A DNA stretch of 64,000 nucleotides from Marinovum sp048263515 (GTDB taxonomy: Bacteria > Pseudomonadota > Alphaproteobacteria > Rhodobacterales > Rhodobacteraceae), in contig NZ_JBLXEC010000004.1 in NCBI RefSeq assembly GCF_048263515.1, positions 1-64,000 of the forward strand, given 5' to 3'. Shown here piece after piece: positions 8,926 to 19,505 of the stretch (its first letter is position 1; the number at the start of each line of letters is the position of its first letter). Position numbers and translations under genes: made by a program. The notes beneath the pieces were generated by a model. It did not search any database, was not told the DNA's origin, and saw only the letters and a list, made by a program, of their open reading frames with translations.

Positions 8926-9219
8926 TCATTCCGGCGCCGGAATCTCCGGCACGCCGCGGGCCATGCGGGCGTGGGTGGCCCGGTCGATCACCGGCCGGCG
9001 CAGCCTTGCGGCCCGCGCGCCAAGGCCCCTGACCCGGGACAGCACGCCGTCGCGCACCGCCAGCGAGGTGCGGCTCTCGGGCCGCAGCGCCAGCTCCTCG
9101 GCGCTCAACAGCCTCGGATAGGGGGCCGCCTCGACCGCGGGCCCCTCGCTGTCGGCCAGTTCCGGGAACTGGGTGCAGGCCGCAAGGCCAAGGCAGAAAC
9201 ATAACCGGATCAGGCGCAT
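8926..9219 (-). CDS. Small putative lipoprotein
   Basis: 97 residues. A short hydrophobic leader ends in a lipobox (LGLAAC, Cys15), so the mature protein is probably lipid-anchored. The remainder is proline- and arginine-rich with no domain I recognise. It lies divergently from the TetR gene, with about 100 bp between the two start codons, and just upstream of hom on the same strand. It may be a target of the TetR regulator, since the palindrome at 9290-9305 lies between them. Confidence 0.55.
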   Translation of the reverse strand: MRLIRLCFCLGLAACTQFPELADSEGPAVEAAPYPRLLSAEELALRPESRTSLAVRDGVLSRVRGLGARAARLRRPVIDRATHARMARGVPEIPAPE

Positions 9220-9289
9220 GAAAGCTCCGCAGGGGGTGTCTCTCCCTCATGCCGCAGTCTGCCCGCGAGGGCAAGGATTGGTGATTGAT

Positions 9290-9305
9290 CTGAACGCTCG
9301 TTCAG
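9290..9305. promoter_or_regulatory. TetR-type operator (perfect palindrome)
   Basis: CTGAACG-CT-CGTTCAG is a perfect 7+2+7 inverted repeat ending 14 bp before the TetR ATG, in the gap shared with the divergent lipoprotein gene. The position and shape suit an autoregulatory operator. Confidence 0.6.
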
Positions 9306-9319
9306 TTCATGTTGGGCGC

Positions 9320-9907
9320 ATGGCACGCACCCAAGGTTCGCATTCCGACATCACCGGCCCCAAGGTCCGCGCGGCCGCGCTGCGGCTCTTTGCGCGGCAC
9401 GGCTTTGCCGCCGTCTCGATGCGGCAGATCGCCGGCGAAGTCGGCGTGCAGGCCGGCGCGCTCTACAATTACACCCCCGACAAGCAGAGCCTTCTGTTCT
9501 CGCTGCTCAAGGGCCACATGGACGAGCTGCTCGCCGCCTGGGCCGAAGAGCCCGCCACCGCCGATCCGGTCGAGCGCCTGGCCCAGTTCACCCGCTTCCA
9601 CATCCGCTTCAACATCGAACGCCCCGAGGCGATCTTCATCTCCTACATGGAACTGCGCAACTTAGAGCCCGAGAACTTCGCGGTGATCGAGAAGCTGCGC
9701 CGCGCCTACGAGGACGAGCTCGAGGCCATCCTGCGCGCCGGCCTCGCCGCCGGGCGGTTCGAGATGCCCGACACCAAGATCGCCACCATGGCGGTGATCG
9801 GCATGCTCACCGGGGTCAACACCTGGTACCGCGCCGGCGGCCGGCTCTCGCTGGAAGAGGTGCAACAGGTTTACTGGGACATGGTGCGCCGCGCCGTGGG
9901 CGCCTGA
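9320..9907 (+). CDS. TetR/AcrR-family transcriptional regulator
   Basis: 195 residues from the ATG at 9320; the frame is open further upstream, but homology to the family starts with this methionine. The N-terminal helix-turn-helix is clear (RAAALRLFARHGFAAVSM, then QIAGEVGVQAGALYNY and FSLLKGHMDELL). The remaining all-helical region is the ligand and dimer domain, and its ligand cannot be told. The perfect palindrome just upstream suggests it represses its own gene. It is flanked by a divergent lipoprotein gene and a convergent hrpB, so no metabolic target is adjacent. Confidence 0.85.
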   Translation: MARTQGSHSDITGPKVRAAALRLFARHGFAAVSMRQIAGEVGVQAGALYNYTPDKQSLLFSLLKGHMDELLAAWAEEPATADPVERLAQFTRFHIRFNIERPEAIFISYMELRNLEPENFAVIEKLRRAYEDELEAILRAGLAAGRFEMPDTKIATMAVIGMLTGVNTWYRAGGRLSLEEVQQVYWDMVRRAVGA

Positions 9908-9965
9908 GCTGCCCCTGATCTATCCTCTTGCTCCAAATACCCTCGGGGGAGTCGCCAAAGGCGAT

Positions 9966-9980
9966 GGGGGCAGCGCCCCC
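9966..9980. terminator. GC hairpin between convergent TetR gene and hrpB
   Basis: GGGGGC-AGC-GCCCCC stem-loop within a stretch that begins CTCCAAATACCCTCGGGGG. Similar strings recur between genes in Rhodobacteraceae, as far as I recall. It sits between two converging genes and could end transcription from both sides; there is no T-run. Confidence 0.4.
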
Positions 9981-10031
9981 GAACCCCGCTCGACACCCAC
10001 ACCCCCGCGTCCCGGCCCCCGCGCCGGGACC

Positions 10032-12491
10032 TCAGGTTCCCCGCCGCTTCGCCCGCAAGGTCGGGTCGGCCTCGCGCGGGTCCTCGGGCCAGGGATGGCG
10101 CGGATAGCGCCCGCGCATGTCGCGGCGCACGTCGGCATAGGAGGTCTCCCAGAAGCCGGGGATGTCCATCGTGGTCTGCACCGGTCGCTGCGCCGGTGAC
10201 AGCAGGGTGACGCGCAGCGGCTGGCCCGCCACCGTCGGATGGCTGGTCTGGCCGAACATCTCCTGCAGGCGCAGGGTGATCTCGGGATGCTCGCCGGAAT
10301 AGTCGATCGGGATCTTGCGGCCCAGCGGCGTCACGAAAGACGCCGGCACCGCCCGGTCGAGCGCCTGGGTCTGCTCCCAGCTCAGCCGCGCCACAAGGGC
10401 GTCATGCGGGTCGAAGGCCTTCCATTGCTCGGCGGTACGGATGCCGGTGAGAAAGGGCAGCAGCCAGCTCTCGAGGTCCTCCATCAACGCCGGCTCCGAC
10501 ATGTCCGGCAGATCGATGCCGCCGGCACGCGCGACCGTCACCCGCGCCACCAGCCGCGCCGCGCCCTTGCTCAGCTTCAGCCCCAGTTCGCGCACCCCGT
10601 CGAGCATGGCGCGGGCCACCGCGTCTTCGGGGGCATCGCTCCAGATCCGGTCCTGCAGGGCGATCTGGCCCAGCTGCTCCTGCTGCCGCGTCACCACCCG
10701 GCGTTCGCGTTTTGACCAGTCGCAGAGATCGACCCAGGTAATCTGGTCGGCAAAGAGCGCACGGATCTCCCCCTCTGAAATCGCGATGGCCTGGCGGATG
10801 CGGGCCTCTCGCGGGTTGCCGTCGGTGTCGCTGACCACGATCAGCCGCTGGCCGGCCAGCGGGTCCGACGGCTCCATCACCGCGCCCTTGCCGCCGGACA
10901 GCACATAGCGCGGCGCGTCGCCCTTGCGGCGCAGCCCGATGCGGTCGGGATAGGCCAGCGCCACCATCTGCGCGGCGCTCATCGCGCCCGCAGGGCGGCT
11001 CTTCGCGGCGCGGGTCAGGCGTTTCGCCTCCTGGCCGATGCGGTCGAGCGCCGGGCGGTGCAGCTCGTAAGGCCGGCGCTGACGAAAGCCGCGCGGATCG
11101 CGCAGGGCCTCGAGCCGAAGCGAGAGGTCCACCGGCGCGCCGCGCAAGGGATCGCGGTCGGCCAACAGCGCGGCCAGTGGCGCCGCCTCGGGACCGGCCT
11201 CGGCCAGCATATGCGCCAGCCGGGGATGCAGCGGCAGGGCGGCGAGGCGGCGGCCATGTTCGGTGATCCGGTTGCCGGCATCGAGCGCGCCCAGCATCCG
11301 CAGAAGCGCCTGCGCTTCGGCCCAGCTGCCGGGATTGGGCGGGGTGAGGAAGGGCAGTTCCTCGACGCTGCCACCCCAGAGCGCCAGTTCGAGCGCCAGG
11401 CCGGCCAGGTCCGCGACCTCGATCTCGGCCGGGGCAAACGCCGGGAGAGCGCCTTCCTCGCCGCGGGTCCAGAGCCGGTAGCAGGTGCCCTCGGCCACGC
11501 GGCCGGCGCGGCCGGCGCGCTGGGTGGCCTCGGCCCGAGAGACCTTTTCGGTCACCAGCCGCGACATGCCCGAGCCGGGATCAAAGCGCGCGCGGCGCGC
11601 CCGGCCGGCGTCGACGACCACGCGGATGTCCTCGATGGTCAGCGAGGTCTCGGCGATCGAAGTGGCCAGCACCACCTTGCGGCCCTCGGTCTCGGGTCGG
11701 ATCGCGGCGCGTTGCTGGGCAAAGGGCAGGGCGCCATAGAGCGGTTGCAGGTTGCAATTGCCGGGCAGACGCGCCTTCAGCAGGGTCTCGCAGCGGCGGA
11801 TCTCGCCTTCGCCGGGCAGGAAGACCAGCACGCCTCCTTTGGTTTCACCCACCGCCTGAACCACCAGGTCGGCGCAGGCCTCGGCGATCCGCGACTTCGG
11901 GGGCAGGGGCTTTTCCAACCAGCGGGTCTCGACCGGGAAGGAGCGGCCCTCGGAGGTCACCACTGGCGCGCCACCCATCAGGTCGGCCACCGGCGCGGCC
12001 TCGAGCGTCGCCGACATCACGATCAGCCGCAGATCCTCGCGCAGGGCACCGGCGATCTCGAGGCAGAGCGCGAGGCCAAGATCGGCATTCAGCGAGCGTT
12101 CGTGGAATTCGTCGAAGATCACCGCGCCGACCCCGGCAAGCTCGGGGTCGGACTGGATCATCCGGGTCAGGATGCCCTCGGTCACCACCTCGATGCGGGT
12201 GGCGCGGCCGGTGCGGCTCTCGCCGCGGATGCGGTAGCCCACGGTCTCCCCGGCGGCCTCGCCCAGGGTCTCGGCCATGCGTTCGGCGGCGGCGCGCGCA
12301 GCCAGCCTACGCGGCTCGAGCATCAGGATGCGGCCCTCGATCAGCCCGGCCTCGAGCAGCGCCAGCGGCACGCGGGTGGTCTTGCCGGCGCCGGGCGGCG
12401 CCTGCAGCACGGCGCGGCCATGGGTGCGGACCGCCGCCAGCAGCTCTGGCAGCGCGTCGTCGATCGGAAGGGGCAGGCGGGTCGGCGTCAT
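10032..12491 (-). CDS. hrpB: ATP-dependent helicase HrpB
   Basis: 819 residues from the ATG at 12491. A DExH-box helicase of the HrpB branch: Walker A PPGAGKTTRVPLAL, motif II in the stretch FDEFHERSLNADLGL, motif III SATLE, and motif VI QRAGRAGR, followed by the helicase-associated and HrpB C-terminal domains. The length matches the family. The cellular role of HrpB is poorly defined. The start lies 7 bp after the stop of the DUF3108 gene, so the two are probably one transcript. Confidence 0.92.
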   Translation of the reverse strand: MTPTRLPLPIDDALPELLAAVRTHGRAVLQAPPGAGKTTRVPLALLEAGLIEGRILMLEPRRLAARAAAERMAETLGEAAGETVGYRIRGESRTGRATRIEVVTEGILTRMIQSDPELAGVGAVIFDEFHERSLNADLGLALCLEIAGALREDLRLIVMSATLEAAPVADLMGGAPVVTSEGRSFPVETRWLEKPLPPKSRIAEACADLVVQAVGETKGGVLVFLPGEGEIRRCETLLKARLPGNCNLQPLYGALPFAQQRAAIRPETEGRKVVLATSIAETSLTIEDIRVVVDAGRARRARFDPGSGMSRLVTEKVSRAEATQRAGRAGRVAEGTCYRLWTRGEEGALPAFAPAEIEVADLAGLALELALWGGSVEELPFLTPPNPGSWAEAQALLRMLGALDAGNRITEHGRRLAALPLHPRLAHMLAEAGPEAAPLAALLADRDPLRGAPVDLSLRLEALRDPRGFRQRRPYELHRPALDRIGQEAKRLTRAAKSRPAGAMSAAQMVALAYPDRIGLRRKGDAPRYVLSGGKGAVMEPSDPLAGQRLIVVSDTDGNPREARIRQAIAISEGEIRALFADQITWVDLCDWSKRERRVVTRQQEQLGQIALQDRIWSDAPEDAVARAMLDGVRELGLKLSKGAARLVARVTVARAGGIDLPDMSEPALMEDLESWLLPFLTGIRTAEQWKAFDPHDALVARLSWEQTQALDRAVPASFVTPLGRKIPIDYSGEHPEITLRLQEMFGQTSHPTVAGQPLRVTLLSPAQRPVQTTMDIPGFWETSYADVRRDMRGRYPRHPWPEDPREADPTLRAKRRGT

Positions 12492-12498
12492 GCCGGCC

Positions 12499-13245
12499 TT
12501 ATCGCCGAATGAGCAGCACCCGTCCACGCAGAGTTTCGGCGTCGATCCGGCTCACCTGCCACTGGCCGGCGGCGGTTGGCGTATAGGTCACCTCGAAGGG
12601 AAACTTGCGGCCCTCCTTCAGCGCCTTGCGGGAAAAACCGCCTTCGCGGATGTAGCTGCCCTGGCAGGTCACCTGGTTGGTCGCCCGGTCAGCCTTGCCG
12701 GTGGTCAGCCGGATACGCCGCTCGCCATCGAAATAGACCGTGTTCAGCGCACAAAGGTCCTCGCCCTCGCGGTCGCGCAGCAATTGCCAGAAGGCGGTCA
12801 GCGGATCGAGCGCATCGCCTTGGCTGCGCGGATCAAGCCAGTGATCCTCGGGGTCCTCGCTGCGTTCGAGCACCGGCAGACCGTCGCGATAGGCGATCAC
12901 CTTGTCACTCTCGCGCCGCCCGGTATCCAGGCTCTCCTCGTAGCGGCTGGGCGTGTAGCTTTCGCCCGACACTCGCCCCTTTGCCTCGGCGCGGTAGCGA
13001 AAGCGCGAGATCGCGGCGATCAGGCCCGAGGATTTCACCTCGCCCGTGGCGGCATACTGCCCGCCCTCCTGCGTCATGCCGAAGAGCACCTCGCCGGCCT
13101 TGAGCCCGGAGTAATAGACCTCGAAGCGGCCGGTTTCCGTGGCCGGTTGCGCTGCTGTCGCGCTGACGGCGGTCATCCCCCCTGCGCCAAGTGCAAAAGT
13201 CGTCGTCAGGGCACAGAAACTGTGCCGCAGGTGTCGCCCGATCAT
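12499..13245 (-). CDS. Secreted DUF3108-type protein
   Basis: 248 residues starting at MIGRHLRHSFCALT. A signal peptide ends near ATAAQPA, so it is periplasmic or envelope-located. The mature part has the beta-rich pattern of DUF3108 proteins (FEVYYSGLKAGEVLFGM, then EAKGRVSGESYTPSRYEE), which resemble outer-membrane or lipid-carrier folds; the function is unknown. The frame is open for 70 codons further upstream, but those read as non-coding and would place the signal peptide internally. It is transcribed into hrpB and divergent from meaB. Confidence 0.75.
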   Translation of the reverse strand: MIGRHLRHSFCALTTTFALGAGGMTAVSATAAQPATETGRFEVYYSGLKAGEVLFGMTQEGGQYAATGEVKSSGLIAAISRFRYRAEAKGRVSGESYTPSRYEESLDTGRRESDKVIAYRDGLPVLERSEDPEDHWLDPRSQGDALDPLTAFWQLLRDREGEDLCALNTVYFDGERRIRLTTGKADRATNQVTCQGSYIREGGFSRKALKEGRKFPFEVTYTPTAAGQWQVSRIDAETLRGRVLLIRR

Positions 13246-13439
13246 GTGTGAGTATTCCCGTTGCCCGCGAGGAGATGTTTTGTCCGGTGGAATTTCCCCA
13301 CCGCTCTGGACTAGAGGTACTCCCCAAGGCAGAAATTGCCAGCCGGACCGCCCCTGTGGCGGGTGGCGCGCAACTTCCCGCGTATGGCGGAGGCGGGGCT
13401 GTGCGGAAAGACGCCGGTCGCAGAGAAGTGAGGGACGAG

Positions 13440-14417
13440 ATGGAGATTGCCACACTGGCCGAGCAGGTTCTTGCCGGGGAGCGTCGGGCGCTGGCCCGGG
13501 CGATCACGCTGATCGAAAGCGGCCGGGCCGATCACCGCGCCCAGGCCACCGAGTTGATGGAGCACCTGCAGAAGGCCGACCGCCAGGCGCTGCGAATCGG
13601 GCTCTCGGGCACGCCGGGCGTCGGCAAATCGACCTTCATCGAAAGTTTCGGCCTGATGCTGACCGGGCAGGGCAAGAAGGTGGCGGTGCTGGCCGTCGAT
13701 CCCTCTTCGGCGCGCTCCGGCGGATCGATTCTCGGTGACAAGACGCGGATGGAGCAGCTGACCCGCGACCGCAACGCTTTCATCCGCCCATCGCCCAGCC
13801 AGTCGCATCTTGGCGGCGTTGCCCGGCGCACGCGAGAGGCGGTGCGGCTTTGCGAGGCGGCGGGCTTTGACGTGGTGCTGATCGAGACCGTGGGGGTGGG
13901 GCAGTCAGAGACGGTGGTGGCCGAGATGTCCGATCTCTTTTTGCTGCTGCTGGCACCCGCTGGCGGCGACGAGTTGCAGGGCGTCAAGCGCGGCATCATG
14001 GAGATGGCCGACCTGATCCTCGTCAACAAGGCTGATGGCGACCTGAAGCCTACCGCAATGCGCACCTGCGCGGATTATGCCGGCGCCCTGCGCCTGCTGC
14101 GCAAGCGGCCGCAGGACCCGCCCGGTTTCCCCAAGGCGCTGACCGTCTCGGCGCTCGAGGAAGAGGGGCTGGCGCAGGCCTGGGACGAGATGCAGGTGCT
14201 GACCCAGTGGCGCCGCGACGAAGGGCATTTCGATGCCCGCCGCGCCGACCAGGCGCGCTACTGGTTTGCCGAAGAGGTGCGCCAGGCGCTGCTGTCGCGG
14301 TTGCAGACCCCCGAGGCGCGCGCCGCCATGGCCGACCTCTCGGAAGAGGTGGCCCAGGGCCGCACCACACCGGCCCGCGCCGCACAGGACATGCTGGACC
14401 GGCACCTCGGCGGATGA
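13440..14417 (+). CDS. meaB: Methylmalonyl-CoA mutase-associated GTPase MeaB
   Basis: A 325-residue G3E-family P-loop GTPase that protects and assists loading of the B12-dependent methylmalonyl-CoA mutase. Walker A is GTPGVGKST (57-65). Further family segments are AVDPSSARSGGSILGDKTRM and ETVGVGQSET, with the base-recognition motif NKAD. The ATG at 13440 has an AGGGA ribosome site; a GTG four codons earlier is possible. The mutase gene is not in this window. The last codon overlaps the start of the next gene. Confidence 0.93.
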   Translation: MEIATLAEQVLAGERRALARAITLIESGRADHRAQATELMEHLQKADRQALRIGLSGTPGVGKSTFIESFGLMLTGQGKKVAVLAVDPSSARSGGSILGDKTRMEQLTRDRNAFIRPSPSQSHLGGVARRTREAVRLCEAAGFDVVLIETVGVGQSETVVAEMSDLFLLLLAPAGGDELQGVKRGIMEMADLILVNKADGDLKPTAMRTCADYAGALRLLRKRPQDPPGFPKALTVSALEEEGLAQAWDEMQVLTQWRRDEGHFDARRADQARYWFAEEVRQALLSRLQTPEARAAMADLSEEVAQGRTTPARAAQDMLDRHLGG

Positions 14418-15208
14418 CGGGCGAGCGGCTCTTTGACGGCGCGCTGATCCGCGCCACGCTGTTCAATCCGGGGCAGAAGACGCTCTTTGTCAGCTTCCGT
14501 CAAAGACTTGCCGCGCCGGGGCAGTTCGACGACCCGCGCCCGGTGCGCAGTATTACCGCCGCGGGCATGAGCCACCTGCACCTGCAGTCGCGCTGGAACG
14601 ACTGGTACATCAACGACGAGACCACGGCGCTGGAGGCCGCGCTGCGCGCCCATGCGGCGGGTTATGACGATGCCTGCGCCATGGGGTTCTCGATGGGCGG
14701 CTACGCGGCGTTCCGATTTGCCGAGGCGCTGCGGCTTCGTCGGGTCATCGCGGTCTCGCCGCAATATTCGATTGCGCCCGAGCATGTGCCCTTTGACCGC
14801 CGCTACCGCGATTGCGCTGGGGGATTCGACGCGGACCTCGGCGATCTCTCGACGCGGGGGACCGATCTGCAGGGCGTGATCCTCGCCGATCCCTTTCGGC
14901 CGATGGACATCCGCAATGCCGCCCTGATCTCTGCTGCCTTTCCGCAGGTGTCGCTGGTGCGGCTGGCCGGCGGCGGCCACCCGGCGACCGGGGTGCTGCG
15001 AGAGGGCGGGCGCTTCGGCAAGCTGCAGGCACAATTGACCAAGAAACAGGTGCCTGCGGTGCGGATCACCATGTTGCACCGGCGCTCGCGGCGGCAGAGC
15101 CCGAAGTACTGGCGCCACCTCGCCGCGCAGGCGGAAAAGTCCGGCCGCCGGGCCCTTGCGGCGCGCGCTCTGGCCCGGGCCGAGGCGCTTGACGCCGCGC
15201 CCGCGTGA
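14414..15208 (+). CDS. Alpha/beta-hydrolase-like protein
   Basis: 264 residues, start overlapping the meaB stop (ATGA), so translationally coupled. A nucleophile-elbow motif GFSMGGYAA (Ser93) and a late His in GGGHPATG suggest an esterase- or thioesterase-like alpha/beta hydrolase. The C-terminal 60 residues are rich in Arg and Ala. No signal peptide. The substrate is unknown, and coupling to meaB does not establish a role in propionate metabolism. Confidence 0.6.
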   Translation: MTGERLFDGALIRATLFNPGQKTLFVSFRQRLAAPGQFDDPRPVRSITAAGMSHLHLQSRWNDWYINDETTALEAALRAHAAGYDDACAMGFSMGGYAAFRFAEALRLRRVIAVSPQYSIAPEHVPFDRRYRDCAGGFDADLGDLSTRGTDLQGVILADPFRPMDIRNAALISAAFPQVSLVRLAGGGHPATGVLREGGRFGKLQAQLTKKQVPAVRITMLHRRSRRQSPKYWRHLAAQAEKSGRRALAARALARAEALDAAPA

Positions 15209-15374
15209 AGATGTGGTCTGCCCGCGTCACCAGCCCTTGACGATCCCGGCCCGCCCGCGTAATAGCCTGCAAACCAGATTCCGGGCGCGGCCTATGCGGC
15301 GCCCTTTGATATTTGCGGGGCGCGTCCGGGCCAATGGGTTCGATGTCCTGCTCTGAAACGATGAGGATGATCAC

Positions 15375-15665
15375 ATGTCGCGCCGCTGCGAACTGACCGG
15401 AAAAGGCCCGATGACTGGCAACAACGTCAGCCACGCCAACAACAAGACCAAACGTCGCTTTCTGCCCAACCTGAACGACGTGACCCTGCAATCCGAAACC
15501 CTGAAGCGCGGCATCAAGCTGCGCATCTCGGCGTCGGCCCTGCGCTCGGTGGACCACCGTGGCGGTCTCGACAAGTTCCTGGCGAAAGCCAAGGACGCCG
15601 AGCTGTCGGATGCGGCGCTCAAGGTCAAGAAAGAGATCATGAAAGCCCAGGCCGCCGAGGCCTGA
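15375..15665 (+). CDS. rpmB: 50S ribosomal protein L28
   Basis: 96 residues, a component of the large ribosomal subunit. The N-terminus MSRRCELTGKGPMTGNNVSH and the segment TKRRFLPNL are diagnostic, and the length is normal for alphaproteobacterial L28. The zinc-binding cysteine pairs found in some L28 proteins are absent (a single Cys5). Monocistronic; the 165 bp upstream gap presumably holds its promoter. Confidence 0.97.
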   Translation: MSRRCELTGKGPMTGNNVSHANNKTKRRFLPNLNDVTLQSETLKRGIKLRISASALRSVDHRGGLDKFLAKAKDAELSDAALKVKKEIMKAQAAEA

Positions 15666-15727
15666 TCTTTCCCTCTTTGCGCGGCCCTGCGGGGTCGTCT
15701 GACCCTCGGCGGCCCACCCGGCGGGGG

Positions 15728-16465
15728 TTATTCTGTTGTGGGATGGTGTTTTTTCGGCGCCAGTTCGGCGACCTGCGGCGCACCGGGCATCTGCCCCGAG
15801 ATCTCCAGCACCAGCTTGCGCTTGACCGCGGAGGCAAAGGAGGCGCGGCTCTCGGCCGTGACGACAAAGGCGCCCATGCCGCCGATGATCCGTTCCTCGT
15901 AAAGCGCCTCGAGCCCGCCATGGGCGCGGCCGGGATCGTCCGGCCGAAGGATCGGCAGGGCGTTGATGGTGATCCCCGCCGCCAGCACCTGCGCCCGCGC
16001 CTCGGCGATCGCCGGTCCCGCATGGTTGTTGGCACTGTCGCCGGAAAAGTCGATCACCCGCCGCCAGCCCTGAATGTCGTTCTCTTCGATCTGCCGCAGC
16101 CCTTCGAGCAGCGCGCGGCCGATGGCATTGCGCCCGGAGGCGCGGCGCGGCGTGGCCAGCAGGCGGCTGGCAAAGCCCTCGGCCGCCTGCAACCCGTCGA
16201 TCCGCGTCCAGGGCACGACGACGGCGGTGTCCTGCGCCCATTCCACGTAGGTCACGGCAATGGTGCCATAGGCAGTGCCCTTGATCGCCTCCAGCACCTC
16301 TGGATCGGTCAGGGCCATGGCATAGCCCTGGCGCTGAAAGGCGATCTCGCGGCTGTCGATCGAGCCGGAGGCATCGGCCAGCAGCACCAGTTCGAGGTCG
16401 GTGTCCTGCGCCAGCATCATGCCGGGCAGGGCAAGCAGGAAGAGGGAAAGGGCAAGGGCGCGCAT
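15728..16465 (-). CDS. Secreted von Willebrand-type (DUF1194) protein
   Basis: 245 residues from MRALALSLFLLALPG. A signal peptide ending at MLAQ is followed by a VWA-like domain whose metal-ion-dependent adhesion motif starts DASGSID. DUF1194 proteins share this pattern (LVLLADASGSID, IDFSGDSANN, GITINALPIL). The location is periplasmic; the role is unknown. Convergent with rpmB. The 280 bp beyond its start (16466-16784) hold a stem-loop and nothing else I can identify. Confidence 0.8.
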   Translation of the reverse strand: MRALALSLFLLALPGMMLAQDTDLELVLLADASGSIDSREIAFQRQGYAMALTDPEVLEAIKGTAYGTIAVTYVEWAQDTAVVVPWTRIDGLQAAEGFASRLLATPRRASGRNAIGRALLEGLRQIEENDIQGWRRVIDFSGDSANNHAGPAIAEARAQVLAAGITINALPILRPDDPGRAHGGLEALYEERIIGGMGAFVVTAESRASFASAVKRKLVLEISGQMPGAPQVAELAPKKHHPTTE

Positions 16466-16727
16466 GGGGCCACGATAGCGCCAAGCGGGCGGCGGCGGAC
16501 GCACAATTTCGTCAGCGCGCCGGGGGACTATCCTTTCGGATAGGTCAGGTCACCCTCTGCGCTTTTGCCCTTTTGGGGCGAGAGGGTTACATCTGGGACA
16601 TGCGATGAGTGACCTGCCGCAAGGTGCAAACCCCTGAAGCGGCATCGGGCCAGAAGGGCCCCAACCGCTACGCTGCGCGGCGGGTCATTCTTCGTGTACC
16701 CAAGACAACCTTCCCTCATGAACTGCG

Positions 16728-16756
16728 ATGGGGCGGCCCTGCACAGGCCGCCCCAT
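16728..16756. terminator. Perfect 11-bp stem-loop downstream of the 42-aa gene
   Basis: The arms 16728-16738 and 16746-16756 are perfectly complementary (ATGGGGCGGCC and its complement) around a 7-nt loop. It lies 28 bp past the stop of the small minus-strand gene. There is no long T-run, but the stem is very stable, so a terminator or an RNA-stability element is likely. Confidence 0.55.
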
Positions 16757-16784
16757 TTGCCGGTCGGGGGCCGGCGCCAAGGGG

Positions 16785-16913
16785 TTACTTGCCCTTCTGG
16801 CCGCCGATGTTGAGCGGTTTGCCGAGGTTGGAATTCGCGGTGGCGAGGACCTTGGGCTTTTCCTGCTTGGGTTTCTTGGCTTCTTTGTTGCCCTTGTTCT
16901 TGCTCTTGGACAT
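16785..16913 (-). CDS. Small basic protein, 42 residues
   Basis: The minus strand encodes MSKSKNKGNKEAKKPKQEKP followed by a tail ending in GGQKGK, then TAA. The N-terminal half is a lysine-rich repeat-like stretch, and Asn and Gly follow. A GGAGA ribosome site lies 8 nt upstream of the ATG, and a strong stem-loop follows the stop, so this looks like a real monocistronic gene. Such charge suggests binding to RNA, DNA or ribosomes. I recall similar short proteins annotated as hypothetical in Rhodobacteraceae but know no function. Confidence 0.65.
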   Translation of the reverse strand: MSKSKNKGNKEAKKPKQEKPKVLATANSNLGKPLNIGGQKGK

Positions 16914-17143
16914 GAATGATCTCCGATGATTTCCCGCAGCGGGATCGCCACGGGCCGTCGCATCGTCAGGCGATCAGGGTTGCCCGGTCTTGCGGGGCGA
17001 TGATCCTTGGGAGGCGGCAGGGGCCGGAGATTCGCTCTCCCGGAGCCTGCGAGGTGGAATCTACGCTTGTGTCGGGGCGCTCGCAAGAGGGATGATCGGG
17101 GGCGGTTGTGCGATGTTCGCGTCGGTCGCGCTTCTCACCGGCC

Positions 17144-17307
17144 CGGAATCAAGGCCGCAGGCCGCCGGGCCAGCGCCTGCCCGCCCCGTCGGGCTGGCGC
17201 TTTGGCAGGGCTGGGCGCTTCGAATATCTGTGGGACGTGCTTGGCTGAGATAAAGCGCTGTCGAACGACGGGAGCAGCGCCACCCCGCGGGCAGGCGCTG
17301 GCCCGGC
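17144..17307. repeat. Dispersed intergenic repeat, copy 1
   Basis: It begins with the 24-base block CGGAATCAAGG...CGCCG (17144-17167) that is identical in copies 2 and 3, and shares GATAAAGCGCTG at 17249-17260. It is closed by a perfect 20-bp inverted repeat (17164-17183 with 17288-17307), so the RNA would form a long hairpin. It fills part of the 480-bp gap between the small gene and the 3' end of parE; no coding signal is seen in the rest of the gap. Confidence 0.75.
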
Positions 17308-17395
17308 TCGTCAAATGGTCAGAACTGCGCCGTAGGGTAAGCAGTATTGCCCACCATCGCACAAAGTTACCGGCGCGCTTCGCGCACCTGAGCCG

Positions 17396-19354
<1,959 letters not shown>

Positions 19355-19505
19355 GTCCGCTGCTCTTTGTTGCTCTTGATTGCCGCACAGTATGGCAGAG
19401 CGGGCCGGGCGGGGGAAGGGTGTGGATCGCCTGCCGGGGCGGAACGGGCTTGCGTCCTGTCGCGTGGTGGCGATTATCCGCGACTGACAGAACGGAGGTC
19501 CTTTC

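Noticed and set aside
14414..15208. Methylmalonyl-CoA epimerase or mutase partner of meaB
   Set aside because: It has a nucleophile-elbow hydrolase motif instead; only the operon position links it to meaB.
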